From JBHELG01 sp046263195 (GTDB lineage: Bacteria > Actinomycetota > Nitriliruptoria > Nitriliruptorales > JAHWKO01), in assembly GCA_046263195.1 (NCBI GenBank), contig JBHELG010000035.1, forward strand, positions 1-22,428: a DNA stretch of 22,428 nt. Direction: 5' to 3'. The notes under the pieces were generated by a model. It was not told the origin of the DNA. It worked only from the letters and a program-made list of their open reading frames with translations, and did not search any database. The translations under genes were made by a program, and so were the position numbers. Positions within the stretch are counted from its first letter, which is position 1. Every line of letters begins with the position of its first letter. Shown piece after piece: positions 5,232-13,570 of the stretch.

Positions 5232-6690
5232 GGCAGCGGGCCTCATCAGGACGGGAGACGAACACGCGGGGACGCCATCGAAGGGCAGCGAGCACGAGCC
5301 AGGCTACCGCCACCGTTCTGACGACCGACGCGCCCTGGAAGGCGGAGACCAGCGGCGCGAAGGCAGGATTGCCCTGGTGGGCGAACCAGGGTCCGTAGAG
5401 CAACCAGACGACTGCATTCGAGACCTCGACCGCGGCCATGGGCCACCATGACACGCCTGCCACGACGGCCACCGGCAGCAGCCAGAGGACGAACTGTGGC
5501 GAGAACACCTTGCCGGTGAGCAGGAACAAGCCCACGAGAGCGAGCGACCCATCGGCCGGGTCCAGACGTCCCCGGGAAAGGCGCGAGACCACGTACAGCA
5601 CGCCGACCACCAGAACGCTCAGCGAGACGACCGTGGTTACGACGGCGAACGGCCCCTCCCAGAACGCTGCAGGCTTCAGCCAACTTCCAAGGGCGGCAAC
5701 GGCGGCTCCCGTGGAGTCCAGGTTCGCCGGACGACCGAGGTGGAAGAGGATGGCGTCCGCCCAGCCACGGAAGCTGACGAGCACCGCCGGCAGTTGGACG
5801 AGCGCCCAAGCCATCAGGCACACGAGCAGCGGCTCCGCTCGGACCCGAATCCTCGTCAGCGACCCCCCGGTCTCGGCCTTGGGCGCCCAAGGACCTGCGA
5901 GGAGAGTGACGACAAGCAGGCCTGGCCACCACTTCGTAGCAGCCCCAAGTCCGAAACAGAATCCCGCCCACTTCGAGCGTCCTCGACTCGCAGCCATGAG
6001 CCCGGCCGCGGCGAGCGCGACCGGCCACAGATCCCAGTTCTGCATCCCCAGCAGAACGAGTCCCGGGGACAGCGCGTACCCGAGCAGCCGCCGTTGCGAG
6101 CGTCCGGCGACCCGTAGGACGTGTGCCAGGGCCAACAGGGTGACGAAGGCCGCGACCGCGAACGTGAGCGCGTGCACGTTGAAGAACGCGGCCCGACTCG
6201 AGGTCACGCGAGCGATGAGCCAGGCGGGGAAGGCGATCCCCGGCGGGTATTCGAAGGTTCGGTCCGTGGCGTAGTCAGCCGGTAGAGGCGCATACGGGAC
6301 AGCGTCGACGTCGAAGCCGCGCCAGAACCAAAGGACGTGCACGTCCGAGTAGCAGTACCGGGTGTTGTCCCAGAAGCCCTGTCCACCCAAGATCGCGGCC
6401 AGACGATCGTAAACCTCGCCCTCGAGACAGACAGCCTTCACGAGATACGAGAGGGTGAGGGTGATGACGAGCGCGCCCAGCGCGAACCATGGCACGGCAC
6501 CGGGTAGGCGACGCATGAGGGCAACGATTGCCGATTGTCCGACCGCAGTCGTCGCGGAGGTCTCGCCTGAGGTGGTCGTGCCAGCACCCCTGTCCCGCGC
6601 GCCACCGGTGTCGCCCAACGAGCCCTCCTCCGCGACCGCGAGGCGGAGCGAGGCTAGCTGCCGTTGTTGCCGCACTCGCCGGCTGAGCAT
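5185..6690 (-). CDS. GT87-type polyprenyl-phosphate-mannose-dependent membrane glycosyltransferase
   Basis: A polytopic protein of 501 residues with about ten or more hydrophobic segments. It resembles the actinobacterial GT87/DUF2029 mannosyltransferases, GT-C enzymes that transfer mannose from a polyprenyl phosphate on the outer face of the membrane (PIM, lipomannan or related glycans). Visible hallmarks are an aspartate in the first external loop (RYCYSDVHVLW, about residue 116), the TFEYPPG loop (about 145-151), the NWDLWP segment (about 218-223) and ATKWWPGLL (about 251-259). The Rv0051 protein near the M. tuberculosis origin is the expected counterpart. The start at 6690 is uncertain: about 58 non-hydrophobic residues precede the first membrane segment, and an ATG at 6516 would remove them, but neither has a good Shine-Dalgarno. 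It follows DUF5318 by 80 bp on the same strand. Confidence 0.87.
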   Translation of the reverse strand: MLSRRVRQQRQLASLRLAVAEEGSLGDTGGARDRGAGTTTSGETSATTAVGQSAIVALMRRLPGAVPWFALGALVITLTLSYLVKAVCLEGEVYDRLAAILGGQGFWDNTRYCYSDVHVLWFWRGFDVDAVPYAPLPADYATDRTFEYPPGIAFPAWLIARVTSSRAAFFNVHALTFAVAAFVTLLALAHVLRVAGRSQRRLLGYALSPGLVLLGMQNWDLWPVALAAAGLMAASRGRSKWAGFCFGLGAATKWWPGLLVVTLLAGPWAPKAETGGSLTRIRVRAEPLLVCLMAWALVQLPAVLVSFRGWADAILFHLGRPANLDSTGAAVAALGSWLKPAAFWEGPFAVVTTVVSLSVLVVGVLYVVSRLSRGRLDPADGSLALVGLFLLTGKVFSPQFVLWLLPVAVVAGVSWWPMAAVEVSNAVVWLLYGPWFAHQGNPAFAPLVSAFQGASVVRTVAVAWLVLAALRWRPRVFVSRPDEARCPSPAGRCRRAAARSR

Positions 6691-6770
6691 TCCCTGCAGG
6701 CCGAGATCGGTGCCATCTTTTCAGCCTTCGACCCGCCGGACCCGCCACGAGGCTATACGGCTCGGCAGGT

Positions 6771-7133
6771 TCAACCCGCCTCTCTCCCAAGCAGGAACGA
6801 TTCGCGCAGGTGGTGCCAGCAACACGCAGTGCAGACTTCGACCGTGTAGACGTTGAGATCGCCGTAACGCTGCGACAGCGGTCCCAGGCTCGTGCGGGCC
6901 ACGACCTTGCCACTGTGGCCTCCGACCTCCTTGCCGAACACGTAGGTCACGAGGCGCAGGCCAGGGCCATCGCAGATGGGGCAGGCGTCATCAGTGAGTT
7001 CCCCGACGTGACGTCCCGCACGCACGAGGTCGGGATGTGCGTCGCACACCTCGCGGGGTGAGAGCAGACCCACCTCCACGTCACGCAGGAGCGCTCGTCG
7101 CGCCATGCGGTAATCGATACGTCCTTGTCGCAC
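6771..7133 (-). CDS. DUF5318 family protein
   Basis: A 120-residue soluble protein matching the remembered pattern of M. tuberculosis Rv0049 (DUF5318). It begins with IDYRMARRALLRDVEVG, followed by EVCDAHPDLVRAG, a CPIC pair, GLRLVTYVFGKEVGGHSG, and a second CxxC (VEVCTACCWHHL) before the end. The four cysteines probably bind zinc. The GTG start at 7133 matches the family N-terminus, and GGGAG lies about 12 bases upstream. It lies between padR (divergent) and the GT87 gene (downstream). In M. tuberculosis a ponA1-type penicillin-binding protein separates the equivalents of this gene and GT87; none is present here. The molecular role of the family is unknown. Confidence 0.87.
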   Translation of the reverse strand: MRQGRIDYRMARRALLRDVEVGLLSPREVCDAHPDLVRAGRHVGELTDDACPICDGPGLRLVTYVFGKEVGGHSGKVVARTSLGPLSQRYGDLNVYTVEVCTACCWHHLRESFLLGREAG

Positions 7134-7473
7134 TCGCCTGGTCTCCCACGGTGCAGCCGTCGCGTCCGCAGGGTCCCTCGTCCAGGAGGGGCTGGCAACC
7201 GAGCTGCTCGTTGCAGACTACGCCGGTGTGCGCGGCTGCGGGAGCCGTCGTTTCCCAGGCTGACGAGAAGCTTCCTCTATGCTTGCGGCGCCCTGCTCCC
7301 CTGCCATGTGGACGTCTCGACTGGGGGTCCTGTCGTCGGTGCTTGCGCACGCGATGGCCCAGATGTATCGTCCCGATATATCTTCACGATATATCGTCGC
7401 GATCGATTTCGGGCGACGCCACCGAGTCCTTGACCGGTAAGCCGGCCTCGGACCCACGGCACGTAGGACGACC
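7134..7473. other. Divergent control region between DUF5318 and padR
   Basis: This 340-bp spacer separates two divergent genes. Apart from the AT-rich palindromic cluster at 7366-7397 no gene is seen. A plus-strand frame of 44 codons (7306-7440) lacks a Shine-Dalgarno and runs through the palindromes, so it is probably not a gene. A TATGCT box at about 7278 could be a promoter, but no start codon is suitably placed next to it. Confidence 0.5.
7366..7397. promoter_or_regulatory. Palindromic operator cluster, probable PadR binding sites
   Basis: An AT-rich island in very GC-rich DNA holds three overlapping dyads: TATCG-tcc-CGATA at 7366-7378, CGATATATC at 7374-7382, and the perfect 12-bp palindrome ACGATATATCGT at 7386-7397. 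The CGATATATC units repeat with a 13-bp period. A further GATCGAT follows at 7401-7407. It lies about 75 bp upstream of padR. PadR regulators are generally autoregulated through AT-containing inverted repeats, so this is the likely operator for padR-ino1 and perhaps also for the divergent DUF5318 transcript. Confidence 0.72.
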
Positions 7474-8181
7474 GTGCTCGAGCTCGCCATCCTCGGTCTT
7501 CTGCAAGAGAAGGCCATGCATGGCTACGAATTGAAGAAACAGCTCAACCAGAAGCTCGGGCACTTCTGGCAGGTCTCTCTAGGTTCGCTGTACCCCACAC
7601 TCAGTCGCCTCTCCGAACGAGGCGCAATCGAAGCGATCTTCAGCGGTGAGGACACTCCGAGGCGAAAGAACGTCTATCGCATCACCGAGCGTGGGGAGCA
7701 GGAGTTCCTCAAGCTCATCGATGACCGGGCCACGACACAGTGGGAAGAGGAGAAGTTCCCGCTGCGCTTCGCCTTCTTCCGCTACGTCAAGCCCGAGATA
7801 CGCATCCGCCTGCTCGAGCGACGCAAGGCCTACCTGCACGAGAAGCTAGATGACCTCCGCGCTTCGCTGCGGGAGGCGCACGAGCGGATAGACAGTTACA
7901 CGCTGTCGCTAATGCGCCACGGCCTGGAATCGACGGCATCCGACATCGCCTGGCTGGACGAGCTCATCGCCGCTGAACGACGGCTCCTCGCCGGTGAGCC
8001 GTCCCCCGAGACGGGCGTAACCGCACCGGCTGATCGTGGGCATCCGTCTGAGGATCGTGGGGAGCGATACCCCCAGGACGCGGTCGTGGCCATCGAATCA
8101 GACTCCAAGGCCTCCGACGGGACAAGCCCTACCGCGGGCCGCACCACTGGGCCGAGGGCACCCGCCAGCGGCCGTGCGTGA
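7474..8181 (+). CDS. PadR-family transcriptional regulator
   Basis: The N-terminal winged helix (residues 1-85) has the PadR signatures LELAILGLLQEKAMHGYELKK, SLGSLYPTLSRLSERGAIE and RKNVYRITERGEQEF. A helical C-terminal dimerisation domain of the Vir_act_alpha_C type follows (about 95-185, with EERKFPLR-like and YLHEKLDDLRASLREAHERI segments). A charged, probably disordered tail (about 190-235) is an extension over the core fold. The GTG at 7474 starts exactly at the conserved first strand. The gene lies 15 bp upstream of ino1 on the same strand, as Rv0047c neighbours ino1 in M. tuberculosis, suggesting co-transcription and control of inositol synthesis. The effector is unknown. Confidence 0.93.
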   Translation: MLELAILGLLQEKAMHGYELKKQLNQKLGHFWQVSLGSLYPTLSRLSERGAIEAIFSGEDTPRRKNVYRITERGEQEFLKLIDDRATTQWEEEKFPLRFAFFRYVKPEIRIRLLERRKAYLHEKLDDLRASLREAHERIDSYTLSLMRHGLESTASDIAWLDELIAAERRLLAGEPSPETGVTAPADRGHPSEDRGERYPQDAVVAIESDSKASDGTSPTAGRTTGPRAPASGRA

Positions 8182-8196
8182 AGAGCGAGGGAAACG

Positions 8197-9402
8197 ATGA
8201 GCGAACCCATCTGGTCCCCGGATGACGCTGTCCTGGCCGGAACAGGCCTGCCAGAAGCTGCGGTTTCCCATCGGACGGGCGAGGTGCGCGTCGCCCTTGT
8301 CGGCGTCGGTAACTGCGCGAGTGCCCTGGTGCAGGGGGTCGACTACTACCGGAGCGCGCCCGCCGACACCAGCGTGCCGGGGCTCATGCATGTCGAACTC
8401 GGTGGCTATCACGTCGGGGACCTACGATTCGTGGCGGCTTTCGACGTCGACGCGAAAAAGGTCGGTCGAGACCTGGGCGAGGCGATCGTCGCCCCACCGA
8501 ACAACACCATCCGATTCGCCGACGTGCCCCCGCTCGGAGTAGAGGTACTTCGCGGGCCCACCCTTGACGGTCTCGGCCACTTCTATCGCACCGCGATCGA
8601 GGAGTCACCGGAGCCCGCCGTCGATGTCGCGAGCGTCCTACGCGCGACGGGTACCGACGTCGTAGTCTGTTACCTTCCGGTTGGCTCCGAGCAGGCGGCC
8701 CGCCACTACGCCGAACAGACGCTGGCGGCGGGGGCCGCATTCGTGAACTGCCTGCCTGTCTTCATCGCCTCTGACCCGTTGTGGGCGCAAAGGTTCGCCG
8801 ACGCGGGTCTTCCGATCATCGGCGACGACATCAAGAGCCAGGTCGGGGCCACCATCACGCATCGCGTACTGGCCAAGTTGTTCGAGGATCGAGGAGTAGC
8901 CGTCGACCGCACGTACCAGCTGAACTTCGGCGGCAACATGGACTTCTTGAACATGCTCGAGCGTGAGCGACTGGAATCGAAAAAGATCTCGAAGACCCAG
9001 GCCGTCGCTTCGCAACTCTCCTACGACCTTCCCACCGGCTCTATCCACATAGGTCCCTCCGACCACGTGCCGTGGCTCGAGGACCGAAAGTGGGCCTACA
9101 TCCGACTCGAGGCCCGGGGGTTCGGTGACGTTCCCATCTCGGGAGAGTTGAAGCTCGAAGTGTGGGACTCCCCCAACTCGGCAGGGGTCGTCATTGACGC
9201 CGTCCGGTGCGCGAAGCTGGCCAAGGATCGTGGACTGGGAGGCCCGATCCTGAGCGCCTCGGCCTACTTCATGAAATCCCCTCCCGTTCAGTACCGCGAC
9301 GACGTCGCCCGGCGCATGATCGAGGAGTTCGTGTCCGCCCCCGTCGACGAACGTCGGTTGGCGTCGGAGCTCGAGCGCGCAGCCACTGAGACGGCGCTCT
9401 AG
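8197..9402 (+). CDS. ino1: Inositol-3-phosphate synthase
   Basis: Ino1 converts glucose 6-phosphate to 1D-myo-inositol 3-phosphate with NAD+. This is the entry to phosphatidylinositol, mannosylated inositol lipids and mycothiol. The NAD-binding segment VALVGVGNCASALVQGVDYY is at about residues 32-51. The conserved active-site stretches GDDIKSQVGAT (209-219, with K213) and NFGGNMDFLNM (243-253), and the lysine-rich SKKISKT (261-267), are all present. At 401 residues it is somewhat longer than the roughly 367-residue mycobacterial enzyme because of about 28 extra N-terminal residues. The ATG at 8197 has a GAGGGA Shine-Dalgarno 5 bases upstream. It probably forms an operon with padR. Confidence 0.96.
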   Translation: MSEPIWSPDDAVLAGTGLPEAAVSHRTGEVRVALVGVGNCASALVQGVDYYRSAPADTSVPGLMHVELGGYHVGDLRFVAAFDVDAKKVGRDLGEAIVAPPNNTIRFADVPPLGVEVLRGPTLDGLGHFYRTAIEESPEPAVDVASVLRATGTDVVVCYLPVGSEQAARHYAEQTLAAGAAFVNCLPVFIASDPLWAQRFADAGLPIIGDDIKSQVGATITHRVLAKLFEDRGVAVDRTYQLNFGGNMDFLNMLERERLESKKISKTQAVASQLSYDLPTGSIHIGPSDHVPWLEDRKWAYIRLEARGFGDVPISGELKLEVWDSPNSAGVVIDAVRCAKLAKDRGLGGPILSASAYFMKSPPVQYRDDVARRMIEEFVSAPVDERRLASELERAATETAL

Positions 9403-9480
9403 GCTGATCCAAGCGGCACGGCTCGCCCCGGACCGAGGCCTTGACTGGGGGGAGGTGGCCCGACGGGTCGCGGCAATGAG

Positions 9481-10815
9481 TTGCTGGGGCGACGTCGTCT
9501 CGTCGACCTCCTCCGGCTCCCTGGTTTTCTGCGGTTGCTGGCCGTGCGCTGGCCGTCACAGGCCGGAGACGGCATGTTCCAGCTCGGAGCCGCCTCACTG
9601 TTGCTGTTCACGCTCTCCCCGAGCGAGGCCACGTCAGGTGCGCAGCTCGCCTGGGTGCTGGCGGTTACGACCCTGCCGTTCTCGTTCATCGGACCGGTCG
9701 CCGGAGTCGTCATCGATCGTTGGCGGCGACAGCGCATCCTCGTATGGGCCAATCTCATCCGGGTCATCGTGATCGCGATCGGCTTGCCGTTCGCCTATGC
9801 CGGCACGCTGGGCCAGCTCGTCTTCCTCGTGGCCGTTGTCGCCGTTCTGTCACTGAATCGCTTCTTTCTCGCTACGGTTGGTGCTGTCCTGCCGAGGCTG
9901 GTGCCTGGCGAGGAACTGACGCCGGCAAACGCGGTGGCGACGATTGGCGGTTCGATCGCGAGCCTGCTCGGTGCAGCGCTAGGTGGCCTCATTGCCGGGT
10001 TCATCGGGGAGGATGAGGGCGGGCCCGAGGCGGCGATCCTGCTCGCACTCGTAGCCTTCGCTGCGAGTGTCGTGGCAGCCACTCGGCTTCCGGCCGGCGC
10101 TCTCGGTCCCGCCCGAAGCGCCAGAATGCCCTCGTTGCGCAGAGAAGTGCGGCGTGCCTTCGACGAGTTCATCGACGCGGTGCGCCGCATAGCTCGGGCC
10201 CGTCGAGCATGGGCCCCGATTGTCACGCTCACACTCCTGCGCTTCCTCACGGCGGTCGCTGCCATCGCTGCCTTGCTGGTCTTTCGCAACCTCTACCAAG
10301 CCGGTCCCACGGAAATCGGAATAGTGCTCACGCTTTTCGGGGTGGGGGCCTTCATCGGGGCGGCGGGGGTCAGCCTCTCGGAGCGTCGCTTCGCCAGCCG
10401 TCCTGAGAGTGCGATTCTGGCTGCGCTCCTCATCGGCGGGCTTGCGACCCTCGGGTTCGCGCCCGGTCTGCACTACTGGGCGTTGATGGCCGCGAACTTT
10501 TGCATGGGGATCGCGTTTGCAGCCGCGAAGATCCCCGGCGACACTCTGGTCCAAAGCGCACTTCCCGACGGCTATCGTGGTCGGGTCTTTGCCGCCTATG
10601 ACGTGCTCTACAACCTGGGATTTCTCGCGGGGGGCATCGTGACGGCCGCGGCCATGCCGAGCGTGCGAGCCGCCGAACCGGTTCTGATCGCCTGCGGGCT
10701 CGTCTCCCTGCTGATAGCCGGGCTGGCCCGTCCCTGGCTGAGGCGGCTGCCACCTCCGGTGGAACTCGAGTCCTGGGAGGCTGCCGAGCGGGTACTGGAT
10801 CGGTCGGCCTCCTAG
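9481..10815 (+). CDS. Major facilitator superfamily transporter
   Basis: A 12-helix-type membrane protein of about 444 residues with the MFS_3/MFS_1 pattern. The conserved loop after helix 2 reads GVVIDRWRRQRILVWAN (a GxxxDRxxRR-type motif A). A basic central cytoplasmic loop lies at about residues 200-235 (RSARMPSLRREVRRAFDEF). A second six-helix half contains RGRVFAAYDVLYNLGFLAGG. The substrate is not predictable; the place near ino1 recalls Rv0037c. The start is uncertain: TTG at 9481 is the nearest in-frame codon, but the strong Shine-Dalgarno GGGGGGAGG at 9447-9455 is about 26 bases upstream and no standard in-frame start sits at ideal distance from it. It follows ino1 by 78 bp. Confidence 0.9.
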   Translation: MLGRRRLVDLLRLPGFLRLLAVRWPSQAGDGMFQLGAASLLLFTLSPSEATSGAQLAWVLAVTTLPFSFIGPVAGVVIDRWRRQRILVWANLIRVIVIAIGLPFAYAGTLGQLVFLVAVVAVLSLNRFFLATVGAVLPRLVPGEELTPANAVATIGGSIASLLGAALGGLIAGFIGEDEGGPEAAILLALVAFAASVVAATRLPAGALGPARSARMPSLRREVRRAFDEFIDAVRRIARARRAWAPIVTLTLLRFLTAVAAIAALLVFRNLYQAGPTEIGIVLTLFGVGAFIGAAGVSLSERRFASRPESAILAALLIGGLATLGFAPGLHYWALMAANFCMGIAFAAAKIPGDTLVQSALPDGYRGRVFAAYDVLYNLGFLAGGIVTAAAMPSVRAAEPVLIACGLVSLLIAGLARPWLRRLPPPVELESWEAAERVLDRSAS

Positions 10816-10883
10816 CGACCAACGTCTCCCTTCGAGCCCGGCCGCAAACCCATCACAGGCTGCAGATTCCGACCGGGTTGGAA

Positions 10884-10915
10884 CCGGCGGCCCGCCGATG
10901 ACGGCGTGCCGCCGG
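10884..10915. terminator. Strong GC hairpin between convergent MFS and sodN genes
   Basis: The outer arms CCGGCGGC (10884-10891) and GCCGCCGG (10908-10915) enclose an inner stem GCCG/CGGC with an atga loop, separated by 2-by-2 internal mismatches. The hairpin lies between two stop codons that face each other, so it could terminate transcription from both sides. Neither side has a good U-run, as is common for high-GC actinobacterial terminators. Confidence 0.55.
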
Positions 10916-10956
10916 CCCCGCCTATCCTCTTGCTCTCGACGGCACTCGGCCGCCGG

Positions 10957-11409
10957 CTAGGCCATCTGACCCGGACGGCCATGGAGCCGGGTCTCCTCGA
11001 GGCCACCCGTCTTCTTCCACCACTCGTCGATCTCGTTGATCGCATCCAGCAGTTTCTGGGCAGCATCGAGGTCCATCGTGCGCTTCACCTCGGAACACTG
11101 CTTGACAGCCCGATGGAAGGTGTCGTGGAGATTCGGGAACTGCTCGAGGTGATCTGGCTTGAAGCGGTCGCTCCAGAGGATGGAGACGTGCCGCTTCGCC
11201 AGTTCAGCTCGCTCCTCGTTCACGAACACGCAGCGCTGACGGAAGAGTTCGTCGCTGGAATCGTGATACTTCTGGATGATGTTGTAACAGGACTCGGCCT
11301 CGATCCGTGCCTGCTCGGGATCGTAGATGCCACAAGGAATGTCACAATGGGCGTGAACCGTACGGATCGGACGGAACGGATTGGCCAGGTCGAAGAGTCT
11401 GCTGAGCAT
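10957..11409 (-). CDS. sodN: Nickel superoxide dismutase precursor
   Basis: SodN disproportionates superoxide using a Ni centre built from the processed N-terminus. The nickel hook HCDIPCGIYDP (precursor residues 21-31) is intact. After removal of a 20-residue propeptide (MLSRLFDLANPFRPIRTVHA), His1, Cys2 and Cys6 would be the ligands, with the conserved Y9 and D10 of the hook. The rest is the four-helix-bundle region, including KRHVSILWSDRFKPDHLEQFP. The precursor is 150 residues (mature 130). Its start ATG has AGGAAGG 5 bases upstream. Three extra cysteines lie outside the hook. It is divergently arranged with sodX, which encodes the peptidase expected to expose His1. Confidence 0.97.
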   Translation of the reverse strand: MLSRLFDLANPFRPIRTVHAHCDIPCGIYDPEQARIEAESCYNIIQKYHDSSDELFRQRCVFVNEERAELAKRHVSILWSDRFKPDHLEQFPNLHDTFHRAVKQCSEVKRTMDLDAAQKLLDAINEIDEWWKKTGGLEETRLHGRPGQMA

Positions 11410-11516
11410 GTGAACCTTCCTCTCTCATCTACTGTGTCACGAACGACGATGATTCCCCAGGCTCAAGGTAGTGGAGGCGCCGAGCAGCGAATACCGCCCA
11501 CCCGGACGCTCGACGA
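11410..11516. promoter_or_regulatory. Divergent sodN/sodX promoter region
   Basis: This 107-bp spacer must carry both promoters. A minus-strand TACCTT (11470-11465) would give sodN a leader of about 50 bases with its Shine-Dalgarno AGGAAGG at the end. A plus-strand TACTGT (11430-11435) could serve sodX. I see no clear metal-regulator dyad. These -10 assignments rest on the hexamer alone. Confidence 0.3.
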
Positions 11517-12062
11517 GTGAGGTTGCACGGAACGGGCGCCGTCGTGCCCGCCCGACGCACACGACTGGCCGCGTTCGTAGCCGTATGGCTCGGGCTCCTG
11601 GCTTTCAATCGTGCCGTTCGCCGGGTAGCGGGCGGCAGCATGCGCCCCGCTCTTCATCCGGGCGATGTCATACTCGTGCTGCCGGCCCGGAGGAGAGGGC
11701 TGCGACGAGGTGACGTCGTCGTCGTCCGCGACCCCCGGAACCCAGCTCGCGAGACGGTGAAGCGTGTCGTCGGGCTGCCCGGAGAGCGCGTCACGGTGCG
11801 GGGCGACACGTTGGTGGTGGCCGGCATCCCTCACGATGAACCGTATGTGCACAACCGACGCGGCCTGGCACGTTCGCGCCCGTCCGGCAGCTGGATGGTG
11901 CCTCCCAGCTGCGTTTTCGTCCTCGGCGACGACCGCGAATGCTCGACCGATTCGCGTACGTACGGTCCGCTGCCCAGAGAGCTAGTCGTCGGGCGGGTCG
12001 CAGTAGGCCTGTGGCCACCGCGATCCCCGCCGCATGTCGTGCCCCGACCCTCGGAGAGCTAG
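11517..12062 (+). CDS. sodX: Nickel-type SOD maturation signal peptidase (S26 family)
   Basis: A 181-residue membrane-anchored serine peptidase. One N-terminal hydrophobic segment (about 17-34) is followed by the S26 Ser motif GGSMRPALHPGD (S41), the Lys motif ETVKRVVGLPGE (K82) and the FVLGDDRECSTDSRTYGPLP box (about 134-153). In NiSOD loci this protease is thought to cleave the SodN propeptide and expose the nickel-binding histidine. The adjacent sodN makes that role much more likely than general secretion. It is usually co-directional with sodN; here it is head to head. The GTG at 11517 is the most upstream start and lacks an obvious Shine-Dalgarno; a start a few codons later is possible. 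It converges on the CCA-adding enzyme with a 54-bp gap. Confidence 0.92.
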   Translation: MRLHGTGAVVPARRTRLAAFVAVWLGLLAFNRAVRRVAGGSMRPALHPGDVILVLPARRRGLRRGDVVVVRDPRNPARETVKRVVGLPGERVTVRGDTLVVAGIPHDEPYVHNRRGLARSRPSGSWMVPPSCVFVLGDDRECSTDSRTYGPLPRELVVGRVAVGLWPPRSPPHVVPRPSES

Positions 12063-12116
12063 CTCGCATCCTCTTGCCGCGCCAGGCGACTTTCAGCCTG
12101 ACTTGGTGCCCTCACC

Positions 12117-13541
12117 TCAATCTGCAGGCTCCCCTCTGGAACGCCACCATTCGTCGAGGGCAGCGTAGGCTTCCTCCTCATCTATGGGCCCGCGTTCGAT
12201 CCGTAACTCGAGCAGGTGACGCCGGGCCTGCCCTACAAGTGGGCCCTCCCCTATGCCGAGGTGCTGCATGATCTGGTTGCCGTCGATCGGCGGGCGTAAC
12301 CGGTCTAGCTCCTCCTGTTTGCGCATGTCGGCGATGCGCCTCTCCAGTTCGTCTACGCGACGCGCTATGCGTTCCGCCTTGTGGCGGTTCGCGGTAGTCA
12401 CGTCGGCGCGAGTGAGATCGTTGAGCCGTTCGAGCAGGTGTCCGGCGTCACGTACGTAGCGCCGGACGGCGCTGTCGGTCCAGCCCATGCGGTAGGTATG
12501 GAACCGCAGGTGCAAGCGGACGAGCTCGGTGACATCCGCGACGGTCTGGCGGTCATAGCGCAGTGCTCGCAGCCGTGCCTCGGCGAGACGGGCCCCGATC
12601 ACCTCGTGTAGGTGGAAGGTGACCGTCCCGTCCGCGTGGATGCGACGGGTGTCGGGCTTGCCGATGTCATGCAGTAGAGCTGCGAGACGGAGCACGAGGT
12701 CCCGGTGGCAGTTCTCGACCACGGCGAGCGTGTGGCTGTAGACATCCTTGTGTCGCTGCTGGGGATCCACGCAGGCCGGTAGGCAGGCTACCTCGGGTAG
12801 GACGTGAAGGGCGAGCCCGGTCTGCACGAGCAGGTCGATGCCCTTGGCGGGGGCTCGACCGAGGAGAAGCTTGTCCAGCTCGACCCGGATCCGTTCGGCT
12901 GAAACGGTGGCGATCTCGTCCGCCAAGTCGGTGACAGCCGCTCGCGTCTCAGCTTCAACGTCAGCGTCAAGCACCGACACGAAACGGGCTAGGCGAAGCA
13001 TCCGCAGCGGGTCGTCCCGGAAGGAGGTCTGGGGATCAATCGGGGTGCGCAGGATCCTCCTGCGGAGATCCTGCAAACCCCCGTAAGGGTCGAGGAAGTG
13101 GAAGTCGGGGACTCTGACCGCCATCGCGTTGATGGTGAAGTCCCTGCGTGAGAGGTCGATCTCGATGTTGTCCCCGAAAGTCACCTCTGGGTGACGGGAG
13201 CCGGGCGGGTAGACGTCCGAGCGGTAGGTCGTGATCTCGACACGGCGTCCCGCACGGTCTGCGGAGATCGTCCCGAAGCGAGCGCCCGTGTCCCAGACGT
13301 GTTCCGCCCATGTTCCCAGCAGACGACGAGTCTGGTCGGGGGGGGCGGAGGTGGCGAAGTCGAGGTCGGGTTGGGCTTGGCCGCTCAGCAAGGTGTCACG
13401 GACACAGCCACCGACGAGATAGAGCTCGTGATTCACCTCCCCGAACAGCTGACCGAGGTCGCGGGCCTCCGGAGAGACGTCGAGCAGCCGCCCCAGCTGG
13501 GCAGCCTGCTCCTGCGTCAGGGTGTCGTCCATGCGCGTCAT
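12117..13541 (-). CDS. pcnA: CCA tRNA nucleotidyltransferase with HD domain
   Basis: The enzyme adds or repairs the 3' CCA of tRNAs. Class II nucleotidyltransferase signatures are present: LVGGCVRDTLL (42-52), the metal-binding DLD (59-61), RRDFTINAMA (132-141) and the RNA-binding head region with DPLRMLRLARF (177-187). The HD phosphohydrolase domain follows, with RHKDVYSHTL (263-271) and LLHDIGKPDTR (289-299), as in the actinobacterial PcnA/Rv3907c type. A charged helical region (ERIARRVDELERRIADMRKQEELDRL) precedes the C-terminal end. Length (474) is normal. The start may be ATG 13541 or the in-frame ATG at 13532. A 9-bp perfect hairpin lies about 30 bases upstream of the start. It follows dtd on the same strand after 190 bp. 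Confidence 0.95.
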   Translation of the reverse strand: MTRMDDTLTQEQAAQLGRLLDVSPEARDLGQLFGEVNHELYLVGGCVRDTLLSGQAQPDLDFATSAPPDQTRRLLGTWAEHVWDTGARFGTISADRAGRRVEITTYRSDVYPPGSRHPEVTFGDNIEIDLSRRDFTINAMAVRVPDFHFLDPYGGLQDLRRRILRTPIDPQTSFRDDPLRMLRLARFVSVLDADVEAETRAAVTDLADEIATVSAERIRVELDKLLLGRAPAKGIDLLVQTGLALHVLPEVACLPACVDPQQRHKDVYSHTLAVVENCHRDLVLRLAALLHDIGKPDTRRIHADGTVTFHLHEVIGARLAEARLRALRYDRQTVADVTELVRLHLRFHTYRMGWTDSAVRRYVRDAGHLLERLNDLTRADVTTANRHKAERIARRVDELERRIADMRKQEELDRLRPPIDGNQIMQHLGIGEGPLVGQARRHLLELRIERGPIDEEEAYAALDEWWRSRGEPAD

Positions 13542-13570
13542 CGTTCAGCCAGTGCCTCGGGAGGGAGAGC

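Noticed and set aside
7306..7440. 44-codon plus-strand ORF upstream of padR
   Set aside because: It has no Shine-Dalgarno or suitably placed promoter and runs through the operator palindromes.
12083..12100. CAGGC/GCCTG hairpin between sodX and the CCA-adding enzyme
   Set aside because: The stem is only 5 bp with an 8-base loop and no U-run, too weak to call a terminator.
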